A program made the translations under genes and the position numbers. This document shows, one piece after another, positions 18,051-27,895 of a DNA stretch of 64,000 nucleotides (positions are counted from its first letter, which is position 1; every line of letters starts with the position of its first letter). The stretch covers positions 3,224,001 to 3,288,000 of the forward strand of contig NZ_CP146256.1 in assembly GCF_039134705.1 (NCBI RefSeq), given 5' to 3'. The notes beneath the pieces were generated by a model. The model did no database searches. It was not told where the DNA came from and saw only the letters and a list, made by a program, of their open reading frames with translations. This DNA is from Kineothrix sp. IPX-CK. Lineage in GTDB: Bacteria > Bacillota > Clostridia > Lachnospirales > Lachnospiraceae.

Positions 18051-19550
18051 CTACCTGTAAAGATCAACAAAATTCATATATTTTATATATATTTTATCAA
18101 AATTCTCCTGAGCCGCGAGATTAAATACTTCGCAATTCTCTACGATATCGTCCAGCTCTGCCGCTTCTTTGATATCCCTTACCATTTTTCTTGCCGCCTT
18201 CTCCGCTCCGGCGAGGGAAGTGTTCCCTGCCACCTCTATTTTATCCTTAAGTTCCGGAGGAATCAGGCCCACACGCACTGCCGCCTCCTTATCCAGATAG
18301 AAGCCGAAACCTCCCGCAAGGTATACCTTTTCTATCGGCCCGTAGTCCGGCATGGAAACGGAAAACCTTTCCTCCAGGAAATGTACTCCTGCCCGCACCG
18401 CTGCCTTTGCCATTTGTATATCGCGAATATCCTTCTGTGTCACAAAAATGCCGTTCACCTCGATGCCGGACTCGAAATACGGCTCCTGAAGAAGCCCGGT
18501 CTCATCGATGAGTCCTTCCTTTAATAAGCGGGAAATCGCCCCGATCCTCTCCGGCCCCGTCGTATTCCCTTCGCCCTCTCCTTCAAATGCCGGCCCTGCT
18601 GCCGCTGCAGTACACAAAATGCGGCCGCCGCTTCCAATCGCCATCTCTGCGTTCGTTCCCAAATCTAGGAATATCCATGTTTCCTGCATCTTATGAAGAT
18701 TGCAGGCATATATGCCCGCCACGATGTCTCCGCCCACAAATGCAGAGATTCCCGGCAGAAGCGCTCCATGAACTCCTTCGAAGTCAAAGGGGGTAAAGGC
18801 AATACTCACCGGCGTAAAGGGACTTCTACCCAAGGTATCCGTCGAATATCCCATAAATAAATGCCCCATAGTCGTATTGCAGGCAATAACCATCCATTCA
18901 GGTTTACATAACTTTTCATCCCCGGCACTTTGAAAAAACTGACCCATTCCCTTATTTATCGCTTCTCTCACCAGCTCCTGAAGACGCAGTGCCTTCCCGC
19001 CGCTGCCGGCCCTGATACGCTCCACCACATCGGTACCATAGCTTCTTTGGGGATTCAGGCATGTATAAGTATCGCATACCCGCCCGGAAACAGCCTCTAA
19101 CAGCCTCATGGCGATCGTAGTGGTTCCTATATCCACAGCGATGACCGTACTGCCCGCCTCCAAACCTTCGTAATATTCTCCTGCAGCCTCTCTTCCCGCA
19201 ACTTCGATATTGCCCACGGTGCTTTCCGTCAACACCTTGATTTTTTCCTCACTCTTAAAAAAAGGCTGGATCACACAGTCTTTCACCGGCTTTGCCATAC
19301 AAGAGAGCCGATACCCCTCCCGCAGCTTATCGGGCTCTATCCGGCCCCTTTCCGTCTGGGTAGGAAACGGGGCATAGCCGATAAACCGCACCATACACCT
19401 GCCGCAGGTTCCCATCCCACTGCAAAGGGGCGGCAATTCGATTTCGCTCTCCCGCAAGGTGTCCAACACCGTTCGCCCCACCGTATGAAGCAGGTACATT
19501 TCCTTCTCCGGTTTTTTTGTTTGAACCGTAATCGTTATCTGTTCAGACAA
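18051..19550 (-). CDS. RACo-like 2Fe-2S/ASKHA protein (DUF4445 family)
   Basis: Member of the family that reductively reactivates corrinoid proteins with ATP. The N-terminal ferredoxin-like domain has C-x5-C-x2-C (CSGMGTCGRC) and a fourth Cys in LSCMAKPV. From about residue 130 an ASKHA ATPase fold follows (VIAVDIGTTTIAMRLL, FLDLGTNAEMAIGS, YLAGGFGF). I prefer the TTG at 19550 because AAGGAG lies about 10 nt upstream; an ATG at 19571 has no SD. It overlaps the DUF4250 gene. No corrinoid protein or methyltransferase is encoded in the window, so the partner is unknown. A terminator separates it from the nitrogenase-like operon upstream. Confidence 0.82.
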   Translation of the reverse strand: MSEQITITVQTKKPEKEMYLLHTVGRTVLDTLRESEIELPPLCSGMGTCGRCMVRFIGYAPFPTQTERGRIEPDKLREGYRLSCMAKPVKDCVIQPFFKSEEKIKVLTESTVGNIEVAGREAAGEYYEGLEAGSTVIAVDIGTTTIAMRLLEAVSGRVCDTYTCLNPQRSYGTDVVERIRAGSGGKALRLQELVREAINKGMGQFFQSAGDEKLCKPEWMVIACNTTMGHLFMGYSTDTLGRSPFTPVSIAFTPFDFEGVHGALLPGISAFVGGDIVAGIYACNLHKMQETWIFLDLGTNAEMAIGSGGRILCTAAAAGPAFEGEGEGNTTGPERIGAISRLLKEGLIDETGLLQEPYFESGIEVNGIFVTQKDIRDIQMAKAAVRAGVHFLEERFSVSMPDYGPIEKVYLAGGFGFYLDKEAAVRVGLIPPELKDKIEVAGNTSLAGAEKAARKMVRDIKEAAELDDIVENCEVFNLAAQENFDKIYIKYMNFVDLYR

Positions 19551-19716
19551 ATTGGTTTCTCTCCTTATCATAATGATATTCTATGGACTTCAATTTTTCT
19601 TCCAGCTCACACTTGTCTACATCGAGGTCTTCACACAGCGTGTCCAGGTCCCTATAAAAATCCCGCAGCTTCATATTCACATAACTGACTAACATTACCG
19701 GATCGTTCGGTATCAT
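19543..19716 (-). CDS. DUF4250 small protein
   Basis: A 57-aa protein beginning MIPNDPVMLVSYVNMKLRD and ending in YHYDKERNQFV. I recognise it as DUF4250, a small cytoplasmic family common in Clostridia with no assigned function. It starts at an ATG preceded by GGTGGTG and overlaps the RACo-like gene by 8 nt (with the TTG start), so the two are probably co-translated. It has no signal peptide or membrane segment. Confidence 0.82.
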   Translation of the reverse strand: MIPNDPVMLVSYVNMKLRDFYRDLDTLCEDLDVDKCELEEKLKSIEYHYDKERNQFV

Positions 19717-19822
19717 TTTATTTACACCACCATTATTTACTGTTTTATGTATACCAGTGTAATTCTAATCCTGTCCACTGTCAATTCAATTTCCCCTCTC
19801 TCAGGAGGTAACTTTCTATGAA

Positions 19823-20030
19823 GATTAGAGTGCCAAAAGTCCTTTCTGTCAACTTTATTAGGCAATAGGACCAAAACAGAAAGAACGACTACGCCTATGA
19901 AAATATTTAGAAGTTCTTTCTCTGTATATTTGTGCCATAGCAGAAGACAAAACTGTTTGGGCGCAGGAGTCTTTCTGTTTTGGGCCTATTGCCTGATGCA
20001 GCCCGCAAAGTGACTTTTGACACCTCCATC
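19823..20030. repeat. Palindromic interspersed repeat, copy A
   Basis: About 208 bp bounded by imperfect inverted ends (GATTAGAGTGCCAAAAGTCC and its complement near GACTTTTGACACCTCCATC). The internal part (AGAACGACTACGCCTATGAAA and onward) is nearly identical to copy C at 45356-45643, and the ends match copies B and C. It encodes no protein. A tiny open frame with a strong SD (AGGAGGT, ATG 19819) reads into it for 16 codons, perhaps the start of a gene cut by the insertion. Confidence 0.75.
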
Positions 20031-20040
20031 CTACGAATCA

Positions 20041-20090
20041 AAAAACGACTGCTTGCAGACAACGATATAATCGCCTGCAAACAGTCACCT
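20041..20090 (-). terminator. Terminator of the nitrogenase-like/sulfur operon
   Basis: On the minus strand GACTGTTTGCAG pairs with CTGCAAGCAGTC around a loop, followed by GTTTTTTG. It lies about 22 nt after the stop of the NifH-like gene and marks the end of the supra-operon. The rest of 19717-20111 holds repeat copy A and nothing else recognisable. Confidence 0.82.
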
Positions 20091-20098
20091 CACTATTA

Positions 20099-20981
<883 letters not shown>

Positions 20982-21767
20982 TTAAATTGTATATTCTGGT
21001 TGTTGTATTTCACTGACCAGATGCAGCTTTTCAAGAATACTGTTTCTCAGAGCCGTAAAATCCGTGCCGCTCCGCTGCCTCGGTCTTGACAGCGAAATAT
21101 TCAAAACTTCGCTTATCCTGCCGGGTCTGGGCGACATGATAACAACTCTGTCACTCAGATAAAGCGCCTCATCCACATCGTGTGTTACCAAAATCATCGT
21201 GGTATCGTTCTCCCGCCAGAGCTCCAGAAGCTTATCTTGTAAATCTGCCCTCGTAAAAGCATCCAAAGCTCCCATCGGCTCATCCAAAAGAAGTGCCACC
21301 GGATGATTGATCAGCGCCCGGGCAATGGCCACACGCTGTGCCATTCCTCCCGAAATTTGATGGGGATAGGTCTTTTCAAAGCCGTTAAGCCCGATCAGTT
21401 TTATGTACTCCGCGATTTCATCCTTCCTCTGCTTATACACCCCTCTCGCCTTTAAGCCGGAGGCAATGTTTTTTTCCACCGTCAGCCACGGGAACAGACT
21501 GCTTTGCTGGAACACATACCCTCTAGTTGGATCGGGACCCCCGACTTCTTCTCCGTTCAGCCTGATTTCCCCCGATTCCTGCACATCCAGACCCGCCAAA
21601 AGCCGTAAAAGAGTGGTCTTGCCGCAGCCTGAGGGACCGATGATGGATATAAATTCTCCCCTATTAATAGAAAGGTTTATATTTTTAAGCGCTTCCACCG
21701 TGTTGTCATTGGCATCCACATAGGTACGGTCCACCGCTTCAATTTCAAAAAGAATATCCCTGCTCAT
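20982..21767 (-). CDS. SsuB/TauB-type ABC transporter ATP-binding protein
   Basis: ATPase of a nitrate/sulfonate/taurine-type importer. It has Walker A GPSGCGKTT, a Q-loop in YVFQQSSLFPWLTV, the signature ISGGMAQRVAIARAL and Walker B ALLLDEPMGALD. The ATG at 21767 (MSRDILFEIE) overlaps the permease stop as ATGA; the frame is open to 21890 but that would run into permease coding sequence. In this operon it probably feeds an organosulfur substrate to the NifHDK-like enzyme (inference from context). Confidence 0.9.
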   Translation of the reverse strand: MSRDILFEIEAVDRTYVDANDNTVEALKNINLSINRGEFISIIGPSGCGKTTLLRLLAGLDVQESGEIRLNGEEVGGPDPTRGYVFQQSSLFPWLTVEKNIASGLKARGVYKQRKDEIAEYIKLIGLNGFEKTYPHQISGGMAQRVAIARALINHPVALLLDEPMGALDAFTRADLQDKLLELWRENDTTMILVTHDVDEALYLSDRVVIMSPRPGRISEVLNISLSRPRQRSGTDFTALRNSILEKLHLVSEIQQPEYTI

Positions 21768-22804
21768 TTCACCAGCCCCCTCTGCCACCGCAAAACGCGG
21801 CTCTGTATTGCTCCGATCATCTTCATGATAGCGGAAAACAAAACTGCCATAACGATAATTGCCGCAAACACCTTGTAATATGCCGACCAAACCTTAGAGG
21901 CGTTGATATAATAGCCCAGCCCTCCCGGCTGCCCCAGCATCTCGGACATGACGAGCGTTGTAAACGCAAAGCCGTTGGCTGAGGATATGCCGGTAAAAAT
22001 CTGAGGCATCGCATGAGGTATTGCCACATGGAGGACAAGATACGGCGTCTTCGCACCTAAGGTCTGCGCTACTTCAAAATTAATCTTAGGTGTGCTGGCA
22101 ATACCCTGTGCTGTCAAAAACGCTACCGGAAACCACGCGCATATAACGATCAAAAAAGTTGCCGCCCAGAAAGGTGTGGGAAGAAGCGTCAAGGCAAAGG
22201 GCATCCATGCCACCGCCGGAATGACTCCGGTAATTTTCAGGACAGGGTATACCCAATAATAGACTTTCGGAAACCAGCCGATCAGAATCCCTGTTCCTAC
22301 GCCAAAAGCCACGCCCAGCGTGAAGCCCACGGTAAAAAGCCGCAAAGAATACAGCGTATTCTGAAAAATATAGTCTCCCTCCATCAGAAAGGATTCTATA
22401 ATTCTCGAAGGTCCGGGGAAGAACGGCTGAGGCAAAAGCAAAAGTTTCGTTCCCAGGATATCCCATAATGCCAACGCGAGGCCTATGACAAAGCGGAACG
22501 GCACCCGGCTCAAGAACTGTTTCCTTCGCTCCTCCCCCCAAAAAGAATAAACCGCCGCCGCTCCATAGATGAGTATCAGTGCTGCCAAAACAAAACGATA
22601 CGCCTCATCGGCTGTAATGGAAAGAGAAGAACCAAGCGGATACGTGCTGATCTGCGCTTCCGCAGTCTGCTTAAAAAATAAACTGACAAGTATCGCTATG
22701 AAAAATCCCAAAAGCGAAATAGCAGACAACCCGATATATGATGCTATGTCCGGAATATAAGAGCTATTCGAAAGGCGCGTCGCTCGTTGTTTTAATATGC
22801 TCAC
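21764..22804 (-). CDS. SsuC/TauC-type ABC transporter permease
   Basis: BPD_transp_1 family permease, 346 aa, with several membrane segments. An N-terminal pair (about residues 20-45 and 65-85) precedes the six-segment core. The EAA-type loop is visible in VAQTLGAKTPYLVLHVAIPHAMPQ. The length is greater than the usual 250-270 aa because of the extra N-terminal segments. It lies between the ATPase gene (4-nt overlap) and the binding-protein gene (30-nt gap). Confidence 0.9.
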   Translation of the reverse strand: MSILKQRATRLSNSSYIPDIASYIGLSAISLLGFFIAILVSLFFKQTAEAQISTYPLGSSLSITADEAYRFVLAALILIYGAAAVYSFWGEERRKQFLSRVPFRFVIGLALALWDILGTKLLLLPQPFFPGPSRIIESFLMEGDYIFQNTLYSLRLFTVGFTLGVAFGVGTGILIGWFPKVYYWVYPVLKITGVIPAVAWMPFALTLLPTPFWAATFLIVICAWFPVAFLTAQGIASTPKINFEVAQTLGAKTPYLVLHVAIPHAMPQIFTGISSANGFAFTTLVMSEMLGQPGGLGYYINASKVWSAYYKVFAAIIVMAVLFSAIMKMIGAIQSRVLRWQRGLVK

Positions 22805-22834
22805 CTTTTTTCCTCCAAATAAGCTTATAAATGC

Positions 22835-23890
22835 TTAATCCACATCTACCTTCTGGAAGATTTCCGCAGCAAATGCATCCGGATCTTCCGTCTTTAAGTA
22901 TCCGATATTTTTAAGTTCCGTTACAAAATACTTCACATCCTCTTCTATCTTGGCAGTTCCATTTGCTCTGTCCTCTGTGGAGGGATAAGTATAGCTTACG
23001 ATAAGCTCCTGTGCCAGTTCCTTATCATCAATAGCTGAATACTTCTTATCTGAAATAATATCTACCGCCTCCTTAGGATTCTTCGCGATCCAGTCCTGCG
23101 CTTTCCTGTAGGCTTTTAGCAATGCCGCGATTTCGTCAGGTTTTTCCTCGAGCACCTTAGAAGATGCATAGAGGAAGCAGCAATACTTTCCGGCAAAAAC
23201 AGGATCTGTGGAAAGGTCAAACACTACCCGGTATTCCCCGCTCTTCTCTGCAATAGAACCCAGCGGATCCCAGAGAGCCGCTACATCTATCTCTCCGGTC
23301 TTTACCGCTTCTAACTCCAGATTACCGTCGGAGAATGGCAGAAAGGTCACATCACCATCTTGCGGATCCGCAGAAATTCCTGCTTTTTCCAGCCATACGC
23401 TGGCAACCTGATGAGGAGTTCCTCCGATTTCGTCAACGCCGATTTTCTTTCCGGCGAAGTCCTCCACAGTCTGTATGGGAGAGTCATTAGGAACCACGAA
23501 TTTAATACATCCGTAATGAAGTCCGTCGACTACCTTCACCTTCACCCCTTCCTCGATGGAGGGAAAGAACTGGAAGTCCCCGTTTACTATCGGAATCGTT
23601 CCGTTATTGAGCCCGATTTTCCGCGTTTCGGTATCGGCGGAAATCAGATTTACATCGAAGCCCTCCTCCGCAAAAAAGCCTTTCTCATAGGCAATATAAA
23701 TCGGTGCACCGCAAAGTGCTCCATCCTTGCCGGGAATGTCTATCTTCCCATATTTGTATTCCGTCTTTGCCGTTTCGGCAGATGCGGACGTTTCCGCCAC
23801 CGCCGCCTCCTTTGCTCCGCAAGCGGTAAGTCCCAGCGCACCGGCTAAAATAATGGAAGCAACAACACTACTTTTCTTTCCTATCGTCAT
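22835..23890 (-). CDS. NMT1/SsuA-type substrate-binding lipoprotein
   Basis: Solute-binding lipoprotein, 351 aa, with lipobox ending GLTAC and lipidated C24. The fold shows the typical PIYIAYEKGFFAEEGFDVNL start and GKKIGVDEIGGTPHQVASVWLEKAG. This family binds sulfonates, nitrate, taurine, thiamine precursors or similar small molecules. Operon context (sulfhydrylases, nitrogenase-like reductase, methionine genes) makes an organic sulfur compound the best guess, but the pocket residues do not identify it. It lies directly downstream of an O-acetylhomoserine sulfhydrylase gene (17-nt gap). Confidence 0.88.
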   Translation of the reverse strand: MTIGKKSSVVASIILAGALGLTACGAKEAAVAETSASAETAKTEYKYGKIDIPGKDGALCGAPIYIAYEKGFFAEEGFDVNLISADTETRKIGLNNGTIPIVNGDFQFFPSIEEGVKVKVVDGLHYGCIKFVVPNDSPIQTVEDFAGKKIGVDEIGGTPHQVASVWLEKAGISADPQDGDVTFLPFSDGNLELEAVKTGEIDVAALWDPLGSIAEKSGEYRVVFDLSTDPVFAGKYCCFLYASSKVLEEKPDEIAALLKAYRKAQDWIAKNPKEAVDIISDKKYSAIDDKELAQELIVSYTYPSTEDRANGTAKIEEDVKYFVTELKNIGYLKTEDPDAFAAEIFQKVDVD

Positions 23891-23907
23891 ATCTTTTCCC
23901 TCCCAAT

Positions 23908-25230
23908 CTAGTTTATGGAAAATGCTTTTTGGAACGCCTGCTCCAAATCAGCAATCAAATCGTCAGAATCCTCTAATCCCGCTGAAATGCGGATCAGATT
24001 TTCCGGTATGTCGGCAGCCGCCTTCTCCTTCTCATCAAGTTCCCCATGAGTGGTCTGCGGGGAATTAACGATCAACGATCTGGCATCGCCAATATTCACA
24101 TGGTAATGAAACAGCTCTATCGCATTCAAAAAGACTTCCTTCTGCTTCTCATTTCCTTTGAAACCAAAGGAGAAAAGTCCTCCTGCGCCCTTTTCAAAGT
24201 CCCGCTTATAAAGCTGATGATAAGGACTTTCCTCCAGGGCGGGATACCTTACCCACTCTACTCCTTCGTGGGAGGACAAGTATAATGCCAGCTTATGCGC
24301 GTTCTCCGACTGCTTGGAAAGGCGCTCCGAGAGCGTTTCCAGGCCGACGATGGAAAGATACGCATCGAAGGGGGAAAGCGCCGCCCCGAAATAATTCAGG
24401 TAATTAAACCGTATTCTGGAGGTAAAGGGCGCTTCCGGAAATACCTCCGGAAAGCTTCTGTATGTACCGCTCTCATCTCTAAGGGTATAATATTTTTCAG
24501 AAAATTGCGGAAACTTTTCCGTTTTATAATCGAATGTCCCGCTTTCCAGAATAAGGCCTGCAATGAGATTTCCATGTCCGCTAAGGCCCTTGGTAGCGGA
24601 GTATACAACAATATCTGCGCCATGTGAAAAAGGATGATACAGATACGGAGTCGCCACCGTATTATCCACCACTACCGGAATACCGTGTTCGTGCGCCACC
24701 TTGGATATGGCATCAAGGTCAAGCAGTACCGTATTCGGATTACTGATGCTCTCGATATAGATAGCCTTTGTATCGGGCCCTATTTCTTCTCCCAATTTCT
24801 CCGGATGCTCCAGATTCTTAGCGATATCGAAGTGAATACCAAATTTGGGGTAAATTTTCTTAAAGCTGTCGGCACTGCCTCCATATAAGAAGGGAGAAGT
24901 CAGTATTCTTCCGCCCCCCTCGGCAAGGTTAAGCAGCGTGTAACTGATAGCCGCCATCCCCGAAGCCACGCCGATGGCTGCAGCAGCTCCTTCCAGCACC
25001 CGCACCCTCTCCTCCAGCACTGCTACCGTAGGATTTCCTACACGGGTATATAGGAATCCCTGTTCTTTAAAGCTGAATAAGTTTTTCGCATTCTCCACAT
25101 CTCGAAAGTCATAAGACGCAGTCTGGTAAATAGGCGGCGACACCGCATATTTGTGATCCTTTGGCTCATATCCCGCTCTGACCTTCTGGGTGTCAAACCG
25201 GTACGGGGCCTTTTTCGTTTCCTCTGACAT
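23908..25230 (-). CDS. O-acetylhomoserine sulfhydrylase (MetY-like), copy 2
   Basis: PLP-dependent Cys/Met metabolism enzyme that replaces the acetyl group of O-acetylhomoserine with sulfide (giving homocysteine) or methanethiol (giving methionine directly). The PLP lysine is in VVYSATKGLSGHGN, and the N-terminal substrate loop (LFSFKEQGFLYTRVGNPT) is typical of MetY. I chose the ATG at 25230 (MSEETKKAPY) because GGAG precedes it; the frame is open to 25263. About 440 aa, normal for the family. It sits between the nifB-like gene and the importer genes, so it is a candidate acceptor of the thiol made by the nitrogenase-like enzyme. A paralogue lies at 29877-31205. Confidence 0.9.
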   Translation of the reverse strand: MSEETKKAPYRFDTQKVRAGYEPKDHKYAVSPPIYQTASYDFRDVENAKNLFSFKEQGFLYTRVGNPTVAVLEERVRVLEGAAAAIGVASGMAAISYTLLNLAEGGGRILTSPFLYGGSADSFKKIYPKFGIHFDIAKNLEHPEKLGEEIGPDTKAIYIESISNPNTVLLDLDAISKVAHEHGIPVVVDNTVATPYLYHPFSHGADIVVYSATKGLSGHGNLIAGLILESGTFDYKTEKFPQFSEKYYTLRDESGTYRSFPEVFPEAPFTSRIRFNYLNYFGAALSPFDAYLSIVGLETLSERLSKQSENAHKLALYLSSHEGVEWVRYPALEESPYHQLYKRDFEKGAGGLFSFGFKGNEKQKEVFLNAIELFHYHVNIGDARSLIVNSPQTTHGELDEKEKAAADIPENLIRISAGLEDSDDLIADLEQAFQKAFSIN

Positions 25231-25335
25231 AACATTTCTCCTTTTCTTTTTAAAGTGCTGCAACAGTCCGGGATACTACACTCACATTCCATATGCCACC
25301 ACCCCCTTTCCTGAAATGCGTCCTATGATCATTTC

Positions 25336-26211
25336 TCAACCGTGAGAAAATGTGTTTTCCTGCACAACGGGCCTTATATAAATCAGCTTGGAGAAATCTT
25401 CCCCGCCGGGTATGCCCGCCGCATCGGCGCGGCATCTTTGGCAATGACGGAATACATTGATATATTGTTCCGCCCTGCCTCTGACCTCACTAAGCAGTCT
25501 GCAATCAGGAGCCGAACACCAATTCAACTCGTGCTGGGGAATGAGCGGAATGATATTGTAGATTTTTGCACCCGCTTCCGAAACCGTTTTAGCTACCGTT
25601 TCCACGTGGTCCGCATTGATTTCCGGTATCAGCACCGTATTCACCTTCACCGTGACTCCGGCATCCGAAACGGCCTTAATACCGTTTAGCTGATTACGGA
25701 TCAATATTTCCGCCGCCTCCAATCCTTCATATCTTTTTCCTTTATATGTGATTCCCTCGCAAATCTGTGCCTGAATCGCCGGATCCACCGCATTGACCGT
25801 AACGGTGAGGGAATCGATTCCTACGTCGATAATATCCTGTTGATATTCCGGCAGGAGAAGCCCATTGGTACTCATACACTTGATAATGTTGGGGAATTCC
25901 TTTTTAATCAACCGGAAGGTTTCCAGTGCATATGGGGTAGCCAGGGTATCCCCGGGACCTGCCACTCCTGCCACCGTAATGTCAGGACATAGCTCTACCG
26001 CCTTTCGTACCACCTCTACGGCTTCTTCGGGGGTAATGATCGTTGCTGCCACTCCTGGACGGACATCCACATCATTAATCTTCCTGTCGCAGAAACGGCA
26101 AAGAATGTTACACCCCGGAGAAACCGGAAGGTGTACTCTGCCTTTATTTACTTTTGCACCCACCGCAAAGCAGGGATGCGCTGCAGCTAATTCCTCGAAG
26201 CTCTTTGCCAT
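25336..26211 (-). CDS. NifB-like radical SAM cofactor-assembly protein
   Basis: Radical S-adenosylmethionine enzyme, 291 aa. The SAM cluster motif is C34-x3-C38-x2-C41 (SPGCNILCRFCDRK). The HPC motif (C14) and the late CQRCRADAAG motif are both conserved in NifB and ligate the accessory clusters. NifB builds the carbide-centred 8Fe-9S-C precursor (NifB-co). It lacks the NifX-like C-terminal domain of long NifB proteins; that domain is encoded separately 5 nt upstream. Its presence implies that the D/K enzyme carries a complex NifB-derived iron-sulfur cluster, unlike BchNB or CfbD enzymes, which need no NifB. MarB is the closest described functional counterpart (inference). Confidence 0.88.
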   Translation of the reverse strand: MAKSFEELAAAHPCFAVGAKVNKGRVHLPVSPGCNILCRFCDRKINDVDVRPGVAATIITPEEAVEVVRKAVELCPDITVAGVAGPGDTLATPYALETFRLIKKEFPNIIKCMSTNGLLLPEYQQDIIDVGIDSLTVTVNAVDPAIQAQICEGITYKGKRYEGLEAAEILIRNQLNGIKAVSDAGVTVKVNTVLIPEINADHVETVAKTVSEAGAKIYNIIPLIPQHELNWCSAPDCRLLSEVRGRAEQYINVFRHCQRCRADAAGIPGGEDFSKLIYIRPVVQENTFSHG

Positions 26212-26215
26212 ATTC

Positions 26216-26545
26216 TCACCTCTCTTCCAACAAACCTTCTTTTAAAAGCCTATCTGAAATTTCTTTCACGGGACCGTATGCCTCAAACACCCGTTTCCCA
26301 TGGCTTATCATAAATGCAGCGGCCCCCTGACCGATTTTCACGACGAAAATGGCATCGCAGTCGTTAAGTGCCTTCAGCAAATGTTCGAAACCACCCTCGC
26401 AGTTGCCTCGGCAATAGCTTTCTGTGCGGCGGGCTTCTACGAATTCACATGCTTCCTCCTTTAAGTCAAAAATCTGAAAATAGCGGGCACTTCCAAAATG
26501 CTGATCCACCCAAGTGCCGTCAGTACTGGCAAAAGCAATTCTCAA
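26216..26545 (-). CDS. NifX/NifB-associated cofactor carrier-like protein
   Basis: Dinitrogenase iron-molybdenum-cofactor-binding family (PF02579 type), 109 aa, with the family motif DQHFGSARYFQIFD near the N-terminus and GQGAAAFMISHGKRVFEAYG later. Such proteins carry or protect the NifB-made cluster before it enters the D/K enzyme. Two Cys flank an Asn in YCRGNCEGG. It lies between the K-like and B-like genes with short gaps (12 and 4 nt), so it is part of the same translational block. Confidence 0.85.
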   Translation of the reverse strand: MRIAFASTDGTWVDQHFGSARYFQIFDLKEEACEFVEARRTESYCRGNCEGGFEHLLKALNDCDAIFVVKIGQGAAAFMISHGKRVFEAYGPVKEISDRLLKEGLLEER

Positions 26546-26557
26546 CTTTCTTCCTCC

Positions 26558-27895
26558 TTACCGATACGTTGACAGTACCCTGTCATAAATATCTTCAATG
26601 ACTCTGAGACCGCCGGAGAAACCTGCGTAATTTGTCGTAAGCACAAGCCGGTAGGGCGTAGGCACTGCTGCAGACAGAAAATCATAGTCCTTTTCCTTCG
26701 CAAGCTCCTTATCCCATCCGCTTCCTATGATCAAGCCTCTTCCCTGATGGCTGAGGGCGCGTATCGCATCCTGAACCTTACCTGCATCCGGTTCGAAGGT
26801 GAGCGGAATCTCACGTTTCTCCGAAGTACTTCTAAGCTCCGTCACTATCTGTTCCTTGAACTTTTCGGGTGTGTTATCCGTAATAAACTGCTCCTTAGGA
26901 ACAATACCGACCTCATGGAGCAAGAATTTGGAAAGTCCCACCACATATCCTGCATCGTGCAGAATATGTACATGGTTCGGAAGTCCATAGCGGAATTCCA
27001 ACAGGAAAGTAGCAAGATTATCAATTTCCTCATAATAGGCCTCTCTCTCCTTCTTTATGAATTCCTCCGCCGTCTCCTCGTCTATCTGGCTCCCCTGCCC
27101 CTTTGCGAAGTCAATGACCTGGCGCAGAAAACGCTCCGTTTCATTGGCCCCTATCGGTACGTTTGGAAAGCGCGTAAAGGGCTGTTCATATATATCTTCC
27201 AAATGCTCTACAATGGGAAGTCCGTACCAGGGCGACACGAGAATGTTGAAATTCGCTCTGGGAATCCTCTTCCATTCCTCCACCCCCTCAGACTGCGGTC
27301 CGAAAAGAATATGTACCTTTAATCCGATTCCCTCCAAAAGCCTCTTATATTCTCTCAAATTCCCCTTCCAGAAAGGGTCCTGGTAGGGAAGGGAAGCAAA
27401 AAGATTTACTGTATTTTTCTCGCTGCGCGCCGGATTCTCATCCTCAAATTTACTGACATACTGGTCGAGGATCGCGTTCACTACAAGGCTGTGTGATTCA
27501 AAATTACTGCATTTGAATCCTGCCGTTTCCACGGATACGATAGGCTTCCCCAAATCCCTGAATTCATCTGCCAGAGATTCCACATCGTCGCCTACAATAC
27601 CGGCCGTACATCCTGTCAGAATCACCTGCAAGTCGGTATCCAGCACCTTATACGTATTGGATACGATTTCCCTTAAGCGTTCCATCCCCCCGAATACAAC
27701 CTCTTTCTCGCTGAAATTCGTACACGGAGAAGTATTTCCTCCCGCATAACCCGTGGAGCGCTCGAAAAACCCCTGTATCATATTGCCGCAGCCGGGACCG
27801 GAATGAAGAATCGGCACGGCCTTTGGAATAGCTACCACACTTTGCAGTGCGCCGATGGCGCAGGTATAACGTTCCTGTTCGATGATTCCGCTCAC
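26558..27895 (-). CDS. NifK-like beta subunit of a nitrogenase-like reductase
   Basis: Oxidoreductase/nitrogenase component 1 family, 445 aa. Candidate P-cluster ligands are C12 (ERYTCAIGA), C36 (LHSGPGCGN) and C96 (LTGCTAGIVGDDV), in the expected order and spacing. It is shorter than true NifK (about 520 aa) and lacks the long N-terminal extension. It overlaps the D-like gene by 4 nt (ATGA), so the two are made together. With the D-like subunit it would form a heterotetramer that receives electrons from the NifH-like protein. Assignment to the Mar-like group is by gene context. Confidence 0.87.
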   Translation of the reverse strand: MSGIIEQERYTCAIGALQSVVAIPKAVPILHSGPGCGNMIQGFFERSTGYAGGNTSPCTNFSEKEVVFGGMERLREIVSNTYKVLDTDLQVILTGCTAGIVGDDVESLADEFRDLGKPIVSVETAGFKCSNFESHSLVVNAILDQYVSKFEDENPARSEKNTVNLFASLPYQDPFWKGNLREYKRLLEGIGLKVHILFGPQSEGVEEWKRIPRANFNILVSPWYGLPIVEHLEDIYEQPFTRFPNVPIGANETERFLRQVIDFAKGQGSQIDEETAEEFIKKEREAYYEEIDNLATFLLEFRYGLPNHVHILHDAGYVVGLSKFLLHEVGIVPKEQFITDNTPEKFKEQIVTELRSTSEKREIPLTFEPDAGKVQDAIRALSHQGRGLIIGSGWDKELAKEKDYDFLSAAVPTPYRLVLTTNYAGFSGGLRVIEDIYDRVLSTYR

